Below are positions 55,751 to 64,000 of a stretch of 64,000 nt of DNA, in pieces. Origin of the DNA: an uncultured bacterium (lineage in GTDB: Bacteria; Cyanobacteriota; Vampirovibrionia; Gastranaerophilales; Gastranaerophilaceae); contig CATLLJ010000013.1 of assembly GCA_950022495.1 (NCBI GenBank), forward strand, positions 1-64,000, written 5' to 3'. How positions within the stretch are numbered: position 1 is the stretch's first letter; every line of letters starts with the position of its first letter. The notes under the pieces were generated by a model. That model searched no databases. It was not told the origin of the DNA and worked only from the letters and a program-made list of their open reading frames with translations. Both the position numbers and the translations under genes were made by a program.

Positions 55751-56539
55751 TTATTTATCTCCATTTGCGGCATCTTCTGTAGAAACTTTATTTTGTGTTG
55801 TTTTAATTTCAATAGATTGTTCGGTTTCTGCTTCTTCTTTAGCTTGCTTTTTTATATACGCTGCTGGCTTTAATGTTAGAGGGATATCTTGGATATCTTC
55901 CGGCTTTTCCGTATCTGCAACAATAGTATCGTAATTTTTCTTCGGTATAAAATCGTTTAAAGAAATTGCTTCAGAAATTTCTAAATTTTTCGTCAAATAA
56001 TTAGCACCAAAAGTTGTCATATGACCAGAAGAAGATTTAAAAGACAAGATGCAATATAAACTTTCGGTAAGCATATTTTGTTCTATTTCAGAACAAAGTT
56101 CTTGAGATAATTCTTGCAAAAAATCGTTATCTTCTCTGTTTAAAGGTATATTCATCAACTTGCGTTGTCTTGGTTTTAAATGCTCATTTAATAAAGCCAA
56201 TGCTGCAGTATAATGTTTTTTGTTTTTAAATGGATACTTAATAATTTGTTTTAAACGGTTTTCACGCATTATAGTTATAACTTTTTTAGACTTCTTATCA
56301 ACAATCAGTAGAAATTCCCAAATTCCACGTTGTTTTTTATAAATACAGGCATAATCTTCACCGAGTCTTTTTCTAAGATTTGAATTTATCAAATCCCAAA
56401 TTAAAGTAGGTGAACTGTTCTTGGTGTATGTGTTTAGTTGTTTTCTAGCATCAATAAAATCTATCCCTACACCTTCTGATATGCTTATCGCAACTGCTCT
56501 TAATAGCTTCTCGTCTAAATTAAACTTGTCGTATTCCAC
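55751..56539 (-). CDS. DUF5986-like protein
   Basis: The 262-residue product has the layout I associate with DUF5986: an N-terminal helical part, a KQRGIWEFLLIVDKKSKKVI strand region, and a LRKRLGEDY segment. The last ~70 residues are acidic and low-complexity. It heads the three-gene unit and uses a GTG start at 56539 with GGAGG eight bases upstream. Its function is unknown. Association with an ImmA-type regulator suggests a toxin-antitoxin or stress unit, but this is inference. Confidence 0.6.
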   Translation of the reverse strand: MEYDKFNLDEKLLRAVAISISEGVGIDFIDARKQLNTYTKNSSPTLIWDLINSNLRKRLGEDYACIYKKQRGIWEFLLIVDKKSKKVITIMRENRLKQIIKYPFKNKKHYTAALALLNEHLKPRQRKLMNIPLNREDNDFLQELSQELCSEIEQNMLTESLYCILSFKSSSGHMTTFGANYLTKNLEISEAISLNDFIPKKNYDTIVADTEKPEDIQDIPLTLKPAAYIKKQAKEEAETEQSIEIKTTQNKVSTEDAANGDK

Positions 56540-56670
56540 TTAAAACCTCCGTTTTATTATTACATAAAATAGATTACTAAAAATATGCCATTTTGTCAAG
56601 TGAATTTATTCAAAATGGTTCAAATGTAAACATAGGTAAAATCAAAATAAGATAAAATACAAGATAAATG

Positions 56671-57723
56671 TTATTTCGTATACCAAACCCCTCTTGTTTT
56701 TCCGTGCTTAATAAGATAATTATTTTCAACCAAGCTTGCGAGGTGTTTTTTGATAGTATTAATGTTAGTTCCAGTCAACTCGGATAACTCTGATATTGTT
56801 GCACGGTCTTTGGCTTCAAAAACTTCCATTATCTTTGCCGATATTTCAGGTAAATCAAGATTAGATAGTTTTTTTGTCTCAGTATGTTCTAATTTATACT
56901 CCAATCGGATTTTCTGTTTTTGTAAAGTCTTCAAGAAAAACATCAACCACGGTTCATAATCGGACTCTTTATTTAATGTTGTTTGTGTCTGTCTCAAGGC
57001 TCTATAATATCCTTCTTTATTGTCTTCGATAATGGATTCTGTTGAACTGTATGGAACATAAACATAGCCTGATTTTAATAATAAAAGATTCGTTAATGCT
57101 CTTGATAATCTGCCGTTTCCATCTTGAAACGGGTGTATTGCAAGAAAATTAACAACAAAAATTCCAATAACAATCAGCGGATGATAAAATCGGTCAGCCA
57201 AATTTTTATTAGTCCAATCAATTAGTTCTTGCATTTTTAAAGGTGTTTCAAAAGGTGTCGCAGTCTCAAAAACAACTCCCAATTCTTTACCCTCGCTATT
57301 ATAAGCTGCGACAGCATTAGAAATCTTTTTATATTCTCCTTTATGCTTTTCATCTTTTGAAGAGTATTCGAGTAAGATTTTATGCAACTGTTTTATATAG
57401 TTTTCAGATAACGGAATAACTTCCCAATCCTCAAAAATTGTATCAGCAAGCTTTGCATAACCGGCAACCTCTTCCTCGTCTCGGTTTGCAAAAGATTGTT
57501 TATTTATTCTTGAAAGCAATTCTTCAACCTGTTTATCAGAAAGTTTGTTTCCTTCAATTCTATTTGAAGAACCAACGCTTTCAATTGTTGCAACTTTTTT
57601 TAATGCTTGTAATTTTTCAGGAGCCATTTGTCCTAAAAGTTTCCAAGAACCTTTAAATTCATCTATTTCCGCGATAATAGATAACATTTGATTTGTTATT
57701 TTGATATCAAGATTTTCCAACAT
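56671..57723 (-). CDS. Fic family protein, copy 2
   Basis: This 350-residue copy is about 94% identical to the Fic protein at 175-1245. It keeps the HPFQDGNGR catalytic motif and the inhibitory S-x3-E-G motif. It ends right after GVWYTK, six residues earlier than copy 1, because the duplicated DNA ends there and a stop follows. The promoter is duplicated with it. The differences are scattered substitutions without frameshifts, so both copies seem to be under selection or recently duplicated. The gene follows the DUF5986 unit on the same strand, 130 bp upstream, and is preceded by the AraC gene. Confidence 0.92.
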   Translation of the reverse strand: MLENLDIKITNQMLSIIAEIDEFKGSWKLLGQMAPEKLQALKKVATIESVGSSNRIEGNKLSDKQVEELLSRINKQSFANRDEEEVAGYAKLADTIFEDWEVIPLSENYIKQLHKILLEYSSKDEKHKGEYKKISNAVAAYNSEGKELGVVFETATPFETPLKMQELIDWTNKNLADRFYHPLIVIGIFVVNFLAIHPFQDGNGRLSRALTNLLLLKSGYVYVPYSSTESIIEDNKEGYYRALRQTQTTLNKESDYEPWLMFFLKTLQKQKIRLEYKLEHTETKKLSNLDLPEISAKIMEVFEAKDRATISELSELTGTNINTIKKHLASLVENNYLIKHGKTRGVWYTK

Positions 57724-57785
57724 GATAATACCTAATTAGACCTAATATGACCTGATAATATATTGTTTTTATCTAATTGTCAATA
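56674..57785 (-). repeat. Right arm of the 1112-bp inverted duplication
   Basis: It matches 113-1224 in inverted orientation, same length, about 55 kb away. Outside the arms no similarity is visible. Confidence 0.85.
57730..57783 (-). promoter_or_regulatory. Promoter of Fic copy 2 with conserved AGGT boxes
   Basis: On the minus strand, TTGACA (57783-57778), a 17-bp spacer and TATTAT (57760-57755) repeat the promoter of copy 1. Three AGGT boxes lie at 57753-57750, 57743-57740 and 57733-57730, spaced 10 bp. The upstream box in the spacer has changed to AGAT. Confidence 0.7.
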
Positions 57786-57791
57786 GAATAC

Positions 57792-58670
57792 CTAAACCTT
57801 TGCTAAATTTTTAATATCCGTCTTTGGAGGATTGCCGAACATTTTTTTGTATTCTCTGCTAAATTGTGTAGGGCTTTCGTAGCCTACAAGATAACTTGCG
57901 GATTCTGCGTTATGCTCACCTGAAAGCATTAATCGTTGAGCTTCATAGAGTTTTAATTGTTTTTGATACTGCAAAGGTGAAATCGTTGTAACTTGTTTAA
58001 AATACCTGTAAAAAGATGATGGGGCAATATTTAAACTTTTTGCCAATTCATCCATATTTATTTTTTCTTTGTAATTTTCTTTTAATAAATTTATGGCATT
58101 TGCAATTTGATTATATTGGTTTCCTTTTGTATTAGCGGCTTTGATTAAATCCCCCAAAGACCCTGATAATAACAAATAATGAATTTCTTTTATAATCATT
58201 GGTGCTAATATTTTTTGTTTATCTTCCGGTTGGTCTAATAATTCTGCAAGTCTTAAAAATGCGTTTATTAAATCATCATCAGCATCGGCACCTGCAAAAC
58301 AAGTTGAATTTTCCTTGTATTCTATAGTATTCATCTCAGTCATAAGCTGTGAAATCAGATAAGAGTCAAGTTCAACAACAAGTCCGATACAAGGCTTTTC
58401 TTTTGTTGCGTTTTTAATCCTGCTCATAAGCGGAATATCAACAGAGCAAACCATATATTGCCCAGCACCGAATGTAAATTCTCTATCGCCAAAAATTGTT
58501 TGCTTGCTTCCCTGCAAAAGTAATATTGCAAGCGGTGTATAAAAGCATTTTTTGAGTTCCGTCGGTTCATCTCTTTTTGAAACTTTAAAGCCTTTTATTG
58601 ATGTATTGTAATATCCCGGCTCTTGATAAAGTTTGATAATTTTTTCTTTTATTTGTTCAATTTTATCCAT
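57792..58670 (-). CDS. AraC-family transcriptional regulator
   Basis: The 292-residue protein has an N-terminal cupin-like AraC_N domain (~10-150). Two helix-turn-helix motifs lie in the last ~100 residues (INMDELAKSLNIAPSSFYRYFKQ, then SASYLVGYESPTQFSREYKKMFG). It is divergent from the redox operon with 114 bp between and is likely to control it, as such regulators often do for reductase genes. The inducer is not evident, though a stress or aldehyde signal is plausible from the operon content. Confidence 0.9.
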   Translation of the reverse strand: MDKIEQIKEKIIKLYQEPGYYNTSIKGFKVSKRDEPTELKKCFYTPLAILLLQGSKQTIFGDREFTFGAGQYMVCSVDIPLMSRIKNATKEKPCIGLVVELDSYLISQLMTEMNTIEYKENSTCFAGADADDDLINAFLRLAELLDQPEDKQKILAPMIIKEIHYLLLSGSLGDLIKAANTKGNQYNQIANAINLLKENYKEKINMDELAKSLNIAPSSFYRYFKQVTTISPLQYQKQLKLYEAQRLMLSGEHNAESASYLVGYESPTQFSREYKKMFGNPPKTDIKNLAKV

Positions 58671-58784
58671 AATTAAATCTTACCACAAATATTAGAGAAT
58701 TAGATAAGAAATAGAAAGGATTAGGTCTTAAAAAATTTTTAAATTTATAGATAATATAGATTGATGTATTATGAGGATTTTTAG

Positions 58785-59798
58785 ATGAGAAAAATTTTAT
58801 ATTTACTAATTACAGCAATTTTATTAAGCATTGGAGGGAATGCAATGGCACAAGAAGTTTTGACAACAAAGCAGCAAGATATTGCAATGGTAGCTTCATA
58901 CACTGCAAGAGGTGATATTGATGCTCTTGAAAAATCTTTAAATAAGGCACTTGATGATAAAATGACAATAAATGAAATCAAAGAAATTCTTGTTCAAATG
59001 TATGCTTATTGCGGTTTTCCACGAAGTTTAAATGCTCTGACAACATTTCAAAAAGTTGTTAATTCAAGAAAAGATGTAATTGAGGGAGAAATCGGAAAAA
59101 TTTTACCTAAAGAAACTGATAAATTTGCTTACGGAGATAATGTTCAAGTTGAACTTACAGGCGGACATATTAAAGGCGGCGTGTTTGAATTTGCACCTGC
59201 AATTGACCAGTATTTAAAAGAACATTTATTTGCCGATATTTTTGCACGTGGAATTTTAACAAATCAAGAAAGAGAAATTGCAACAATTTCAGCACTTTCA
59301 TCTATGCAAGGAGTTGAATCACAATTAAATTCACATATTAAATGCGGTAAAAACACAGGCTTAAGTGATAAGCAAATTAATGAAATATTAGATTTGACAA
59401 AAGGTGCAAGAAGCGGTGCTTTTAATATTGGTTTAAAAAATGATGCTTATGCAAAATATTTTATCGGTCAAAGCTATTTACAGCCTTTAACAGCTGAGGG
59501 TATAAATTCTGCTAATGTTACATTCGAGCCAAAATGTCGCAATAATTGGCACATTCATCATAAAGGCGGACAAATTCTTCTTGTAACAAGCGGCCGCGGT
59601 TACTATCAGGAATGGGGCAAACCTGCTCAAGAGCTTAAAACGGGTGATGTTGTAAATATTCCGGCAGGAGTTAAACATTGGCATGGTGCAGCACATGACA
59701 GTTGGTTTTCTCATGTTGCAATTGCTGTCCCTGCTGAGGGTGCGACAACAGAATGGCTTGAAGAAGTGTCAGATAAAGAATACAACAAATTAAAATAA
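58785..59798 (+). CDS. Exported carboxymuconolactone decarboxylase-like / cupin protein
   Basis: A Sec signal peptide (LYLLITAILLSIGGNAMAQ) precedes two AhpD/CMD-like helical repeats (QPYGFPRS-type segment IYAYCGFPRSLNAL region, residues ~35-110 and ~140-215). A C-terminal cupin (~245-335) has the NWHIHHKGGQ metal motif and the PAGVKHWHGA second motif. CMD proteins use paired cysteines or act on lactones; here the CMD part lacks an obvious C-x-x-C pair. The cupin should hold a metal. It opens the operon; AGG precedes the ATG. Periplasmic location is implied, but the start might instead be the internal Met in MAQEV, giving a cytosolic protein. Confidence 0.8.
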   Translation: MRKILYLLITAILLSIGGNAMAQEVLTTKQQDIAMVASYTARGDIDALEKSLNKALDDKMTINEIKEILVQMYAYCGFPRSLNALTTFQKVVNSRKDVIEGEIGKILPKETDKFAYGDNVQVELTGGHIKGGVFEFAPAIDQYLKEHLFADIFARGILTNQEREIATISALSSMQGVESQLNSHIKCGKNTGLSDKQINEILDLTKGARSGAFNIGLKNDAYAKYFIGQSYLQPLTAEGINSANVTFEPKCRNNWHIHHKGGQILLVTSGRGYYQEWGKPAQELKTGDVVNIPAGVKHWHGAAHDSWFSHVAIAVPAEGATTEWLEEVSDKEYNKLK

Positions 59799-60785
<987 letters not shown>

Positions 60786-60799
60786 GGAGTGAATAAAAA

Positions 60800-61432
60800 A
60801 TGAAAGTATTATTGATAAACGGTTCACCTAATAAAAACGGATGTACTTTTACAGCTTTAAATGAAATTGCTTTAACGCTTAATTATGAAGGAATAGAAAC
60901 AGAAATTTATCATATAGGTAAAGACCCGATTGCACCTTGCAGGGCATGTCGTGCTTGCGGAAAAATCGGTCATTGTGTCATAAACGATAAAGTTAATGAA
61001 TTTGTTGAATATGCAAGAAATTTTGACGGATATGTAATTGGCTCACCCGTTCATTACGGTTCAGCATCAGGCTCGATTGTTCCGTTTTTGGATAGAGCAT
61101 TTTTTGTCGATTTTATGTCAGGACATAATTCGTTTATTCATAAACCCGGAACTGCTATTGTTTCAGCAAGACGTGCAGGAACTACTGCAACATTAGACCA
61201 ATTAAACAAATATTTCCAAATCAATCAAATGCCGATTATTTCAGGAAGATATTGGAATATGGTTCATGGTGCAAATCCTGATGAAGTCAAACAGGATTTA
61301 GAAGGTATGCAGAATATGAGAATTCTTGCACGCAATATGGCATATCACTTAAAATGCAAAGAATTTGCTCAAAAAGCAGGATTGGAAGCTCCAAAACAAG
61401 AAAAAGTAACGTTTACCAATTTTATAAGATAG
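60800..61432 (+). CDS. NADPH-dependent FMN reductase / flavodoxin-family protein
   Basis: The 210-residue product has the flavodoxin-like FMN site: LLINGSPNKNGCTFTAL at the start, then a C-R-A-C-R-A-C-G cysteine cluster near residues 50-60, and the SPVHYGSASG loop. Proteins of this kind reduce quinones, nitro compounds or metal ions with NAD(P)H. The CxxCRxC cluster could hold an iron-sulfur centre or act in thiol chemistry. It sits within the operon with AAGGAG upstream. Confidence 0.86.
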   Translation: MKVLLINGSPNKNGCTFTALNEIALTLNYEGIETEIYHIGKDPIAPCRACRACGKIGHCVINDKVNEFVEYARNFDGYVIGSPVHYGSASGSIVPFLDRAFFVDFMSGHNSFIHKPGTAIVSARRAGTTATLDQLNKYFQINQMPIISGRYWNMVHGANPDEVKQDLEGMQNMRILARNMAYHLKCKEFAQKAGLEAPKQEKVTFTNFIR

Positions 61433-61443
61433 GAGAATATTTT

Positions 61444-62286
61444 ATGCAGACAGTAAAATTAAACAATGGTGTTGAAATGCCGATTTTAGGTTTTGGCGTT
61501 TATCAAGTATCTGATGAAGAAACAACGCATGCTGTAACAGATGCAATTGAAGTCGGTTACAGAATGTTTGATACTGCTCAATCTTATCATAACGAAGCAG
61601 GAGTAGGCAGAGCAATTAAAAACTCAGGAATTGACAGAAAAGAGTTTTTTCTTGTAACAAAAATATGGATTTCAAACGCAGGCGAAGAAAAAGCATATAA
61701 ATCAATTCTTGAATCTTTAGAAAAACTGCAAACAGATTATATCGATTTATTATTAATCCATCAACCGTTTGGGGATTACTATGGAACATATAGAGCAATG
61801 GAGCGAGCTTATAAAGAAGGTAAAGCAAGAGCAATCGGTGTAAGTAATTTTTATCCTGACAGATTTGTTGATTTAGCAAACTTTGTTGAAATCAAGCCTG
61901 CAATCAATCAGGTTGAAACCCATGTTTTTCAACAGCAAAAAGAAGTAAGAAAATATTTAGATAAATACAATACTCAAATTATGGCTTGGGGTCCTTTTGC
62001 AGAGGGCAGAAACAATATGTTTAAAAATGAAACCCTTGTTGCAATTGGCGAAAGATATGGAAAATCATCCGCTCAGGTTGCTTTGAGATTTTTGACTCAA
62101 GAAGGAGTAATTGTTATACCAAAATCTGTTAAAAAAGAACGTATGGAACAGAATTTCAATATTTTCGATTTTGAATTGACGCAAGAAGAACTTGCACAAA
62201 TTCGTATTTTAGATACAAGAAAAAGTTTGTTCTTCTCACATCACGATCCAGAAACTGTTGAGATGATTATAAATTTAGTAAGATAG
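61444..62286 (+). CDS. Aldo/keto reductase (AKR5-like)
   Basis: The 280-residue protein has the AKR tetrad D43 and Y48 (FDTAQSYHN), K73 (LVTKIW) and H106 (LLLIHQPF), and the IGVSNF segment of the barrel. It resembles bacterial 2,5-diketo-gluconate/methylglyoxal reductases. The ATG at 61444 with AGGAG upstream is used instead of an upstream alternative that overlaps the FMN reductase gene in another frame. It is the second aldo/keto reductase of the operon and belongs to a different subfamily from the first. Confidence 0.92.
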   Translation: MQTVKLNNGVEMPILGFGVYQVSDEETTHAVTDAIEVGYRMFDTAQSYHNEAGVGRAIKNSGIDRKEFFLVTKIWISNAGEEKAYKSILESLEKLQTDYIDLLLIHQPFGDYYGTYRAMERAYKEGKARAIGVSNFYPDRFVDLANFVEIKPAINQVETHVFQQQKEVRKYLDKYNTQIMAWGPFAEGRNNMFKNETLVAIGERYGKSSAQVALRFLTQEGVIVIPKSVKKERMEQNFNIFDFELTQEELAQIRILDTRKSLFFSHHDPETVEMIINLVR

Positions 62287-62301
62287 GGGGTAAATAAAAA
62301 A

Positions 62302-62865
62302 ATGAAAAAACTTTTATTATTTATTTTACCGATATTATTAATTTGTGCAGGTTGTACATTTGCAAATAATACAAAACAAGGAGATATTATGGATAAAAAA
62401 ATATTAATCGCATATTTTTCATGGGGCGGTAATACAAAATCAATTGCTGAAAAAATTCAGATAAAAACGGGCGGTGATATGTTTAGAATTGAAACTGCAA
62501 CTCCATACCCCGAAGATTACAATGAAGCAGCCTATGGAGTTGCTAAAAAACAACACGAAGAAGGAACTAAACCGGCTCTTAAAGATAATGGCGATGTTTC
62601 AAACTATGACATTATTTTTGTAGGCACACCTGCTTGGTGGTATGAAATGGCTCCTGCTGTTAAAACATTTTTATCAGAAAACAATTTTGAAGGAAAAACC
62701 ATTGTTCCGTTTATCACCCATGGCGGTGGTGGCAAATATACAATTGCAGAAGATATGGGCAAAATGGCAAAAGGCTCAAAAGTCTTATCCCCTCTTGTTG
62801 TTTATGAAAGAGGAAACTCAGAAACCGACAAAGAAATTGATAACTGGTTAAAACAAATTAAATAG
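62302..62865 (+). CDS. Flavodoxin-like protein with a signal or lipoprotein sequence
   Basis: The first ~22 residues form a signal sequence ending in ICAGC, a possible lipobox with cleavage before the Cys, although position -3 is unusual. The mature part is a flavodoxin domain: ILIAYFSWGGNTKSIAEKI for FMN phosphate, a FVGTPAWWYEMAP loop and a THGGGG loop. An exported flavodoxin is rare, since flavodoxins normally act in the cytosol. An internal Met at the start of MDKKILIA would give a cytosolic form of about 155 residues. It lies between two reductase/hydrolase genes of the same operon. Confidence 0.8.
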   Translation: MKKLLLFILPILLICAGCTFANNTKQGDIMDKKILIAYFSWGGNTKSIAEKIQIKTGGDMFRIETATPYPEDYNEAAYGVAKKQHEEGTKPALKDNGDVSNYDIIFVGTPAWWYEMAPAVKTFLSENNFEGKTIVPFITHGGGGKYTIAEDMGKMAKGSKVLSPLVVYERGNSETDKEIDNWLKQIK

Positions 62866-62873
62866 GAGGATTA

Positions 62874-63905
62874 ATGAAAAGAAATCTGATTTTACTTCTA
62901 TCGGCATTCCTGCTGATAGGCTTATTTGAGGTACAAACATTTGCGAAAGGCGAGGCAATGAAAGAGAAAATCCAAAAAGAAAAAGTATTTTACAATCAAA
63001 CATTCAATAATGTAAAAATTGCAGGTGAATTATATAAGCCTGAAAACTTTGACGTAAATAAAAAATATCCCGCAATTATTGTCGTTCATCCGGCAGGTGG
63101 AGTAAAAGAACAAGTTGCAGGGTTATATGCAAAAAAACTATCAGAACAAGGATTTGTAACTCTTGCTTATGATGCCGCATATCAAGGCGAAAGTGGCGGC
63201 GAACCTCATTTTTTAGAAAGACCATCATCAAGAGTTGAAGATGTCCGCTCAAGCGTTGATTATCTAACAACACTTCCTTTTGTTGATAAAGATAACATCG
63301 GAGTTTTGGGAATTTGTGCAGGCGGCGGTTATGCTTTTAATGCAGCTGAAACAGAGATGAGAATTAAAGCAGTCGCAACAGTTTCCGCATTTGATTTAGG
63401 CAGAGCAAGACGTCAGGGTTTAAACGACTCTATGACAATCGAGCAGCAACACCAAAAACTAAAAGATGCAGCAGAACAAAGAACAAAAGAAGTTAACGGT
63501 GGTGAAATTAAATACAACGGATATGTTCCAAATTCATTAGAGGAAATTCCTGAAAATGCACCTCCGATGTATCGTCAAGGCTACGAATACTACAGAACTG
63601 ATTTAGCAAAACACCCGAGAAGTGAGAATAAATATATCTTTTCAAATTACGCTGAACAAGCAGCGTTTACTGCTTTTGACAGACCCGAATTTGTATCGCC
63701 AAGACCTGTTTTATTTATAGTCGGTGAAAATGCTGAATCTGCTTATTTCAGCAAAGAAGCTTACGACAAAGCACTTGAACCTAAAGAATATGTGGTTATT
63801 CCAAACGCAACCCATATTGAAATGTATTACAAACCTGAATATGTAAATCAGGCAGTAGAAAAATTAAGCGAATTTTACGGAAAAAACTTGAAAGGGAATA
63901 AATAA
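62874..63905 (+). CDS. Exported alpha/beta hydrolase with a cysteine nucleophile
   Basis: The 343-residue protein has a Sec signal (LILLLSAFLLIGLFEVQTFA) and an alpha/beta-hydrolase fold. The oxyanion region is VVHPAGG, the acid segment is likely near RPVLFIVGENAES, and a His lies in PNATHIEMY near the end. The nucleophile elbow is G-I-C148-A-G-G with Cys instead of Ser, as in dienelactone hydrolases and YcjY-like relatives. It is more likely an esterase/lactonase than a peptidase. GGAGG precedes the ATG. It overlaps the next ATG by one base. Confidence 0.85.
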   Translation: MKRNLILLLSAFLLIGLFEVQTFAKGEAMKEKIQKEKVFYNQTFNNVKIAGELYKPENFDVNKKYPAIIVVHPAGGVKEQVAGLYAKKLSEQGFVTLAYDAAYQGESGGEPHFLERPSSRVEDVRSSVDYLTTLPFVDKDNIGVLGICAGGGYAFNAAETEMRIKAVATVSAFDLGRARRQGLNDSMTIEQQHQKLKDAAEQRTKEVNGGEIKYNGYVPNSLEEIPENAPPMYRQGYEYYRTDLAKHPRSENKYIFSNYAEQAAFTAFDRPEFVSPRPVLFIVGENAESAYFSKEAYDKALEPKEYVVIPNATHIEMYYKPEYVNQAVEKLSEFYGKNLKGNK

Positions 63906-64000
63906 TGTTAAAGAAATTTTTAGCGACAATTGTTTTAAGTACGGCACTAACTTTATGTACTAATGCCGCAGAAGTTCCAAATATTGAACTAAACAACGGA
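63905..64000 (+). CDS. Start of an exported aldo/keto reductase (cut by window end)
   Basis: Thirty-two residues are visible: a signal peptide (MLKKFLATIVLSTALTLCTNA) followed by VPNIELNNG, the conserved N-terminal strand of AKR5-type reductases like the gene at 61444. The ATG shares its first base with the preceding stop. The identification rests on this short match and on operon context. Confidence 0.5.
   Translation, partial: MLKKFLATIVLSTALTLCTNAAEVPNIELNNG

Overview
This is an AT-rich window (by eye about 30-35% G+C) from a Gram-negative-type bacterium. It encodes Sec-exported TolC-family channels, two AsmA-like envelope proteins and a giant type V autotransporter, so an outer membrane is certain. 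The AT-richness, TTG starts with strong Shine-Dalgarno sites and this envelope gene set would fit a host-associated lineage such as the gut Gastranaerophilales (Melainabacteria). That assignment is an inference and no marker gene here proves it. The standard code is used: several intact genes end in TGA. Two ordinary-looking genes nevertheless carry an in-frame TGA.

Layout. (1) 1-6.3 kb, a defence-like island: a Fic protein, then a tight operon of an adenine DNA methyltransferase, a protein with GHKL ATPase domains at both ends, a receiver-domain protein and an HNH nuclease. I do not recognise this four-gene combination as a named system and consider it the best candidate for an undescribed one. 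(2) 6.5-32.6 kb, a chromosomal envelope region: a broken acetyltransferase, a TolC-like protein, a 3116-residue autotransporter, TPR proteins, tRNA-Glu, glutamine-dependent NAD+ synthase, two AsmA-like proteins (one split at an A12 tract) and a fusion of a binding-protein-like domain to a TolC channel. (3) 32.7-46.5 kb, a second defence island: a HipBA-like module with palindromic operators, a 42-bp tandem repeat, a minimal tyrosine recombinase and a complete type I restriction-modification operon. That operon is interleaved with accessory genes (a membrane protein, an FRG-domain protein, an unknown protein, and a HEPN-motif protein downstream). A nucleotidyl-cyclase-like gene follows on the opposite strand. 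(4) 46.6-52.6 kb, a Mu-like transposable element: MuA-type DDE transposase, MuB-type ATPase, a tyrosine-recombinase DNA-binding half without its catalytic half, an HTH protein, small genes of unknown role, a DUF1643-like protein, and TGAGACA-type repeats near the transposase end. (5) 52.8-57.8 kb, a DUF6119-like gene broken by a TGA, an XRE-ImmA/IrrE protein, a DUF5986-like protein and a second Fic gene. The second Fic gene and the first form a 1112-bp inverted duplication with a conserved promoter. (6) 57.8-64 kb, an AraC regulator divergent from an operon of redox enzymes: CMD-cupin, two aldo/keto reductases, an FMN reductase, a flavodoxin, an alpha/beta hydrolase and the start of another aldo/keto reductase. 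Several of these carry export signals.

The central 32-58 kb looks like horizontally acquired defence and mobile DNA set between chromosomal genes. Parts of hsdR and of the Mu-like genes look visibly more GC-rich than their surroundings. The inverted Fic copies could recombine and flip the whole 55-kb interval.
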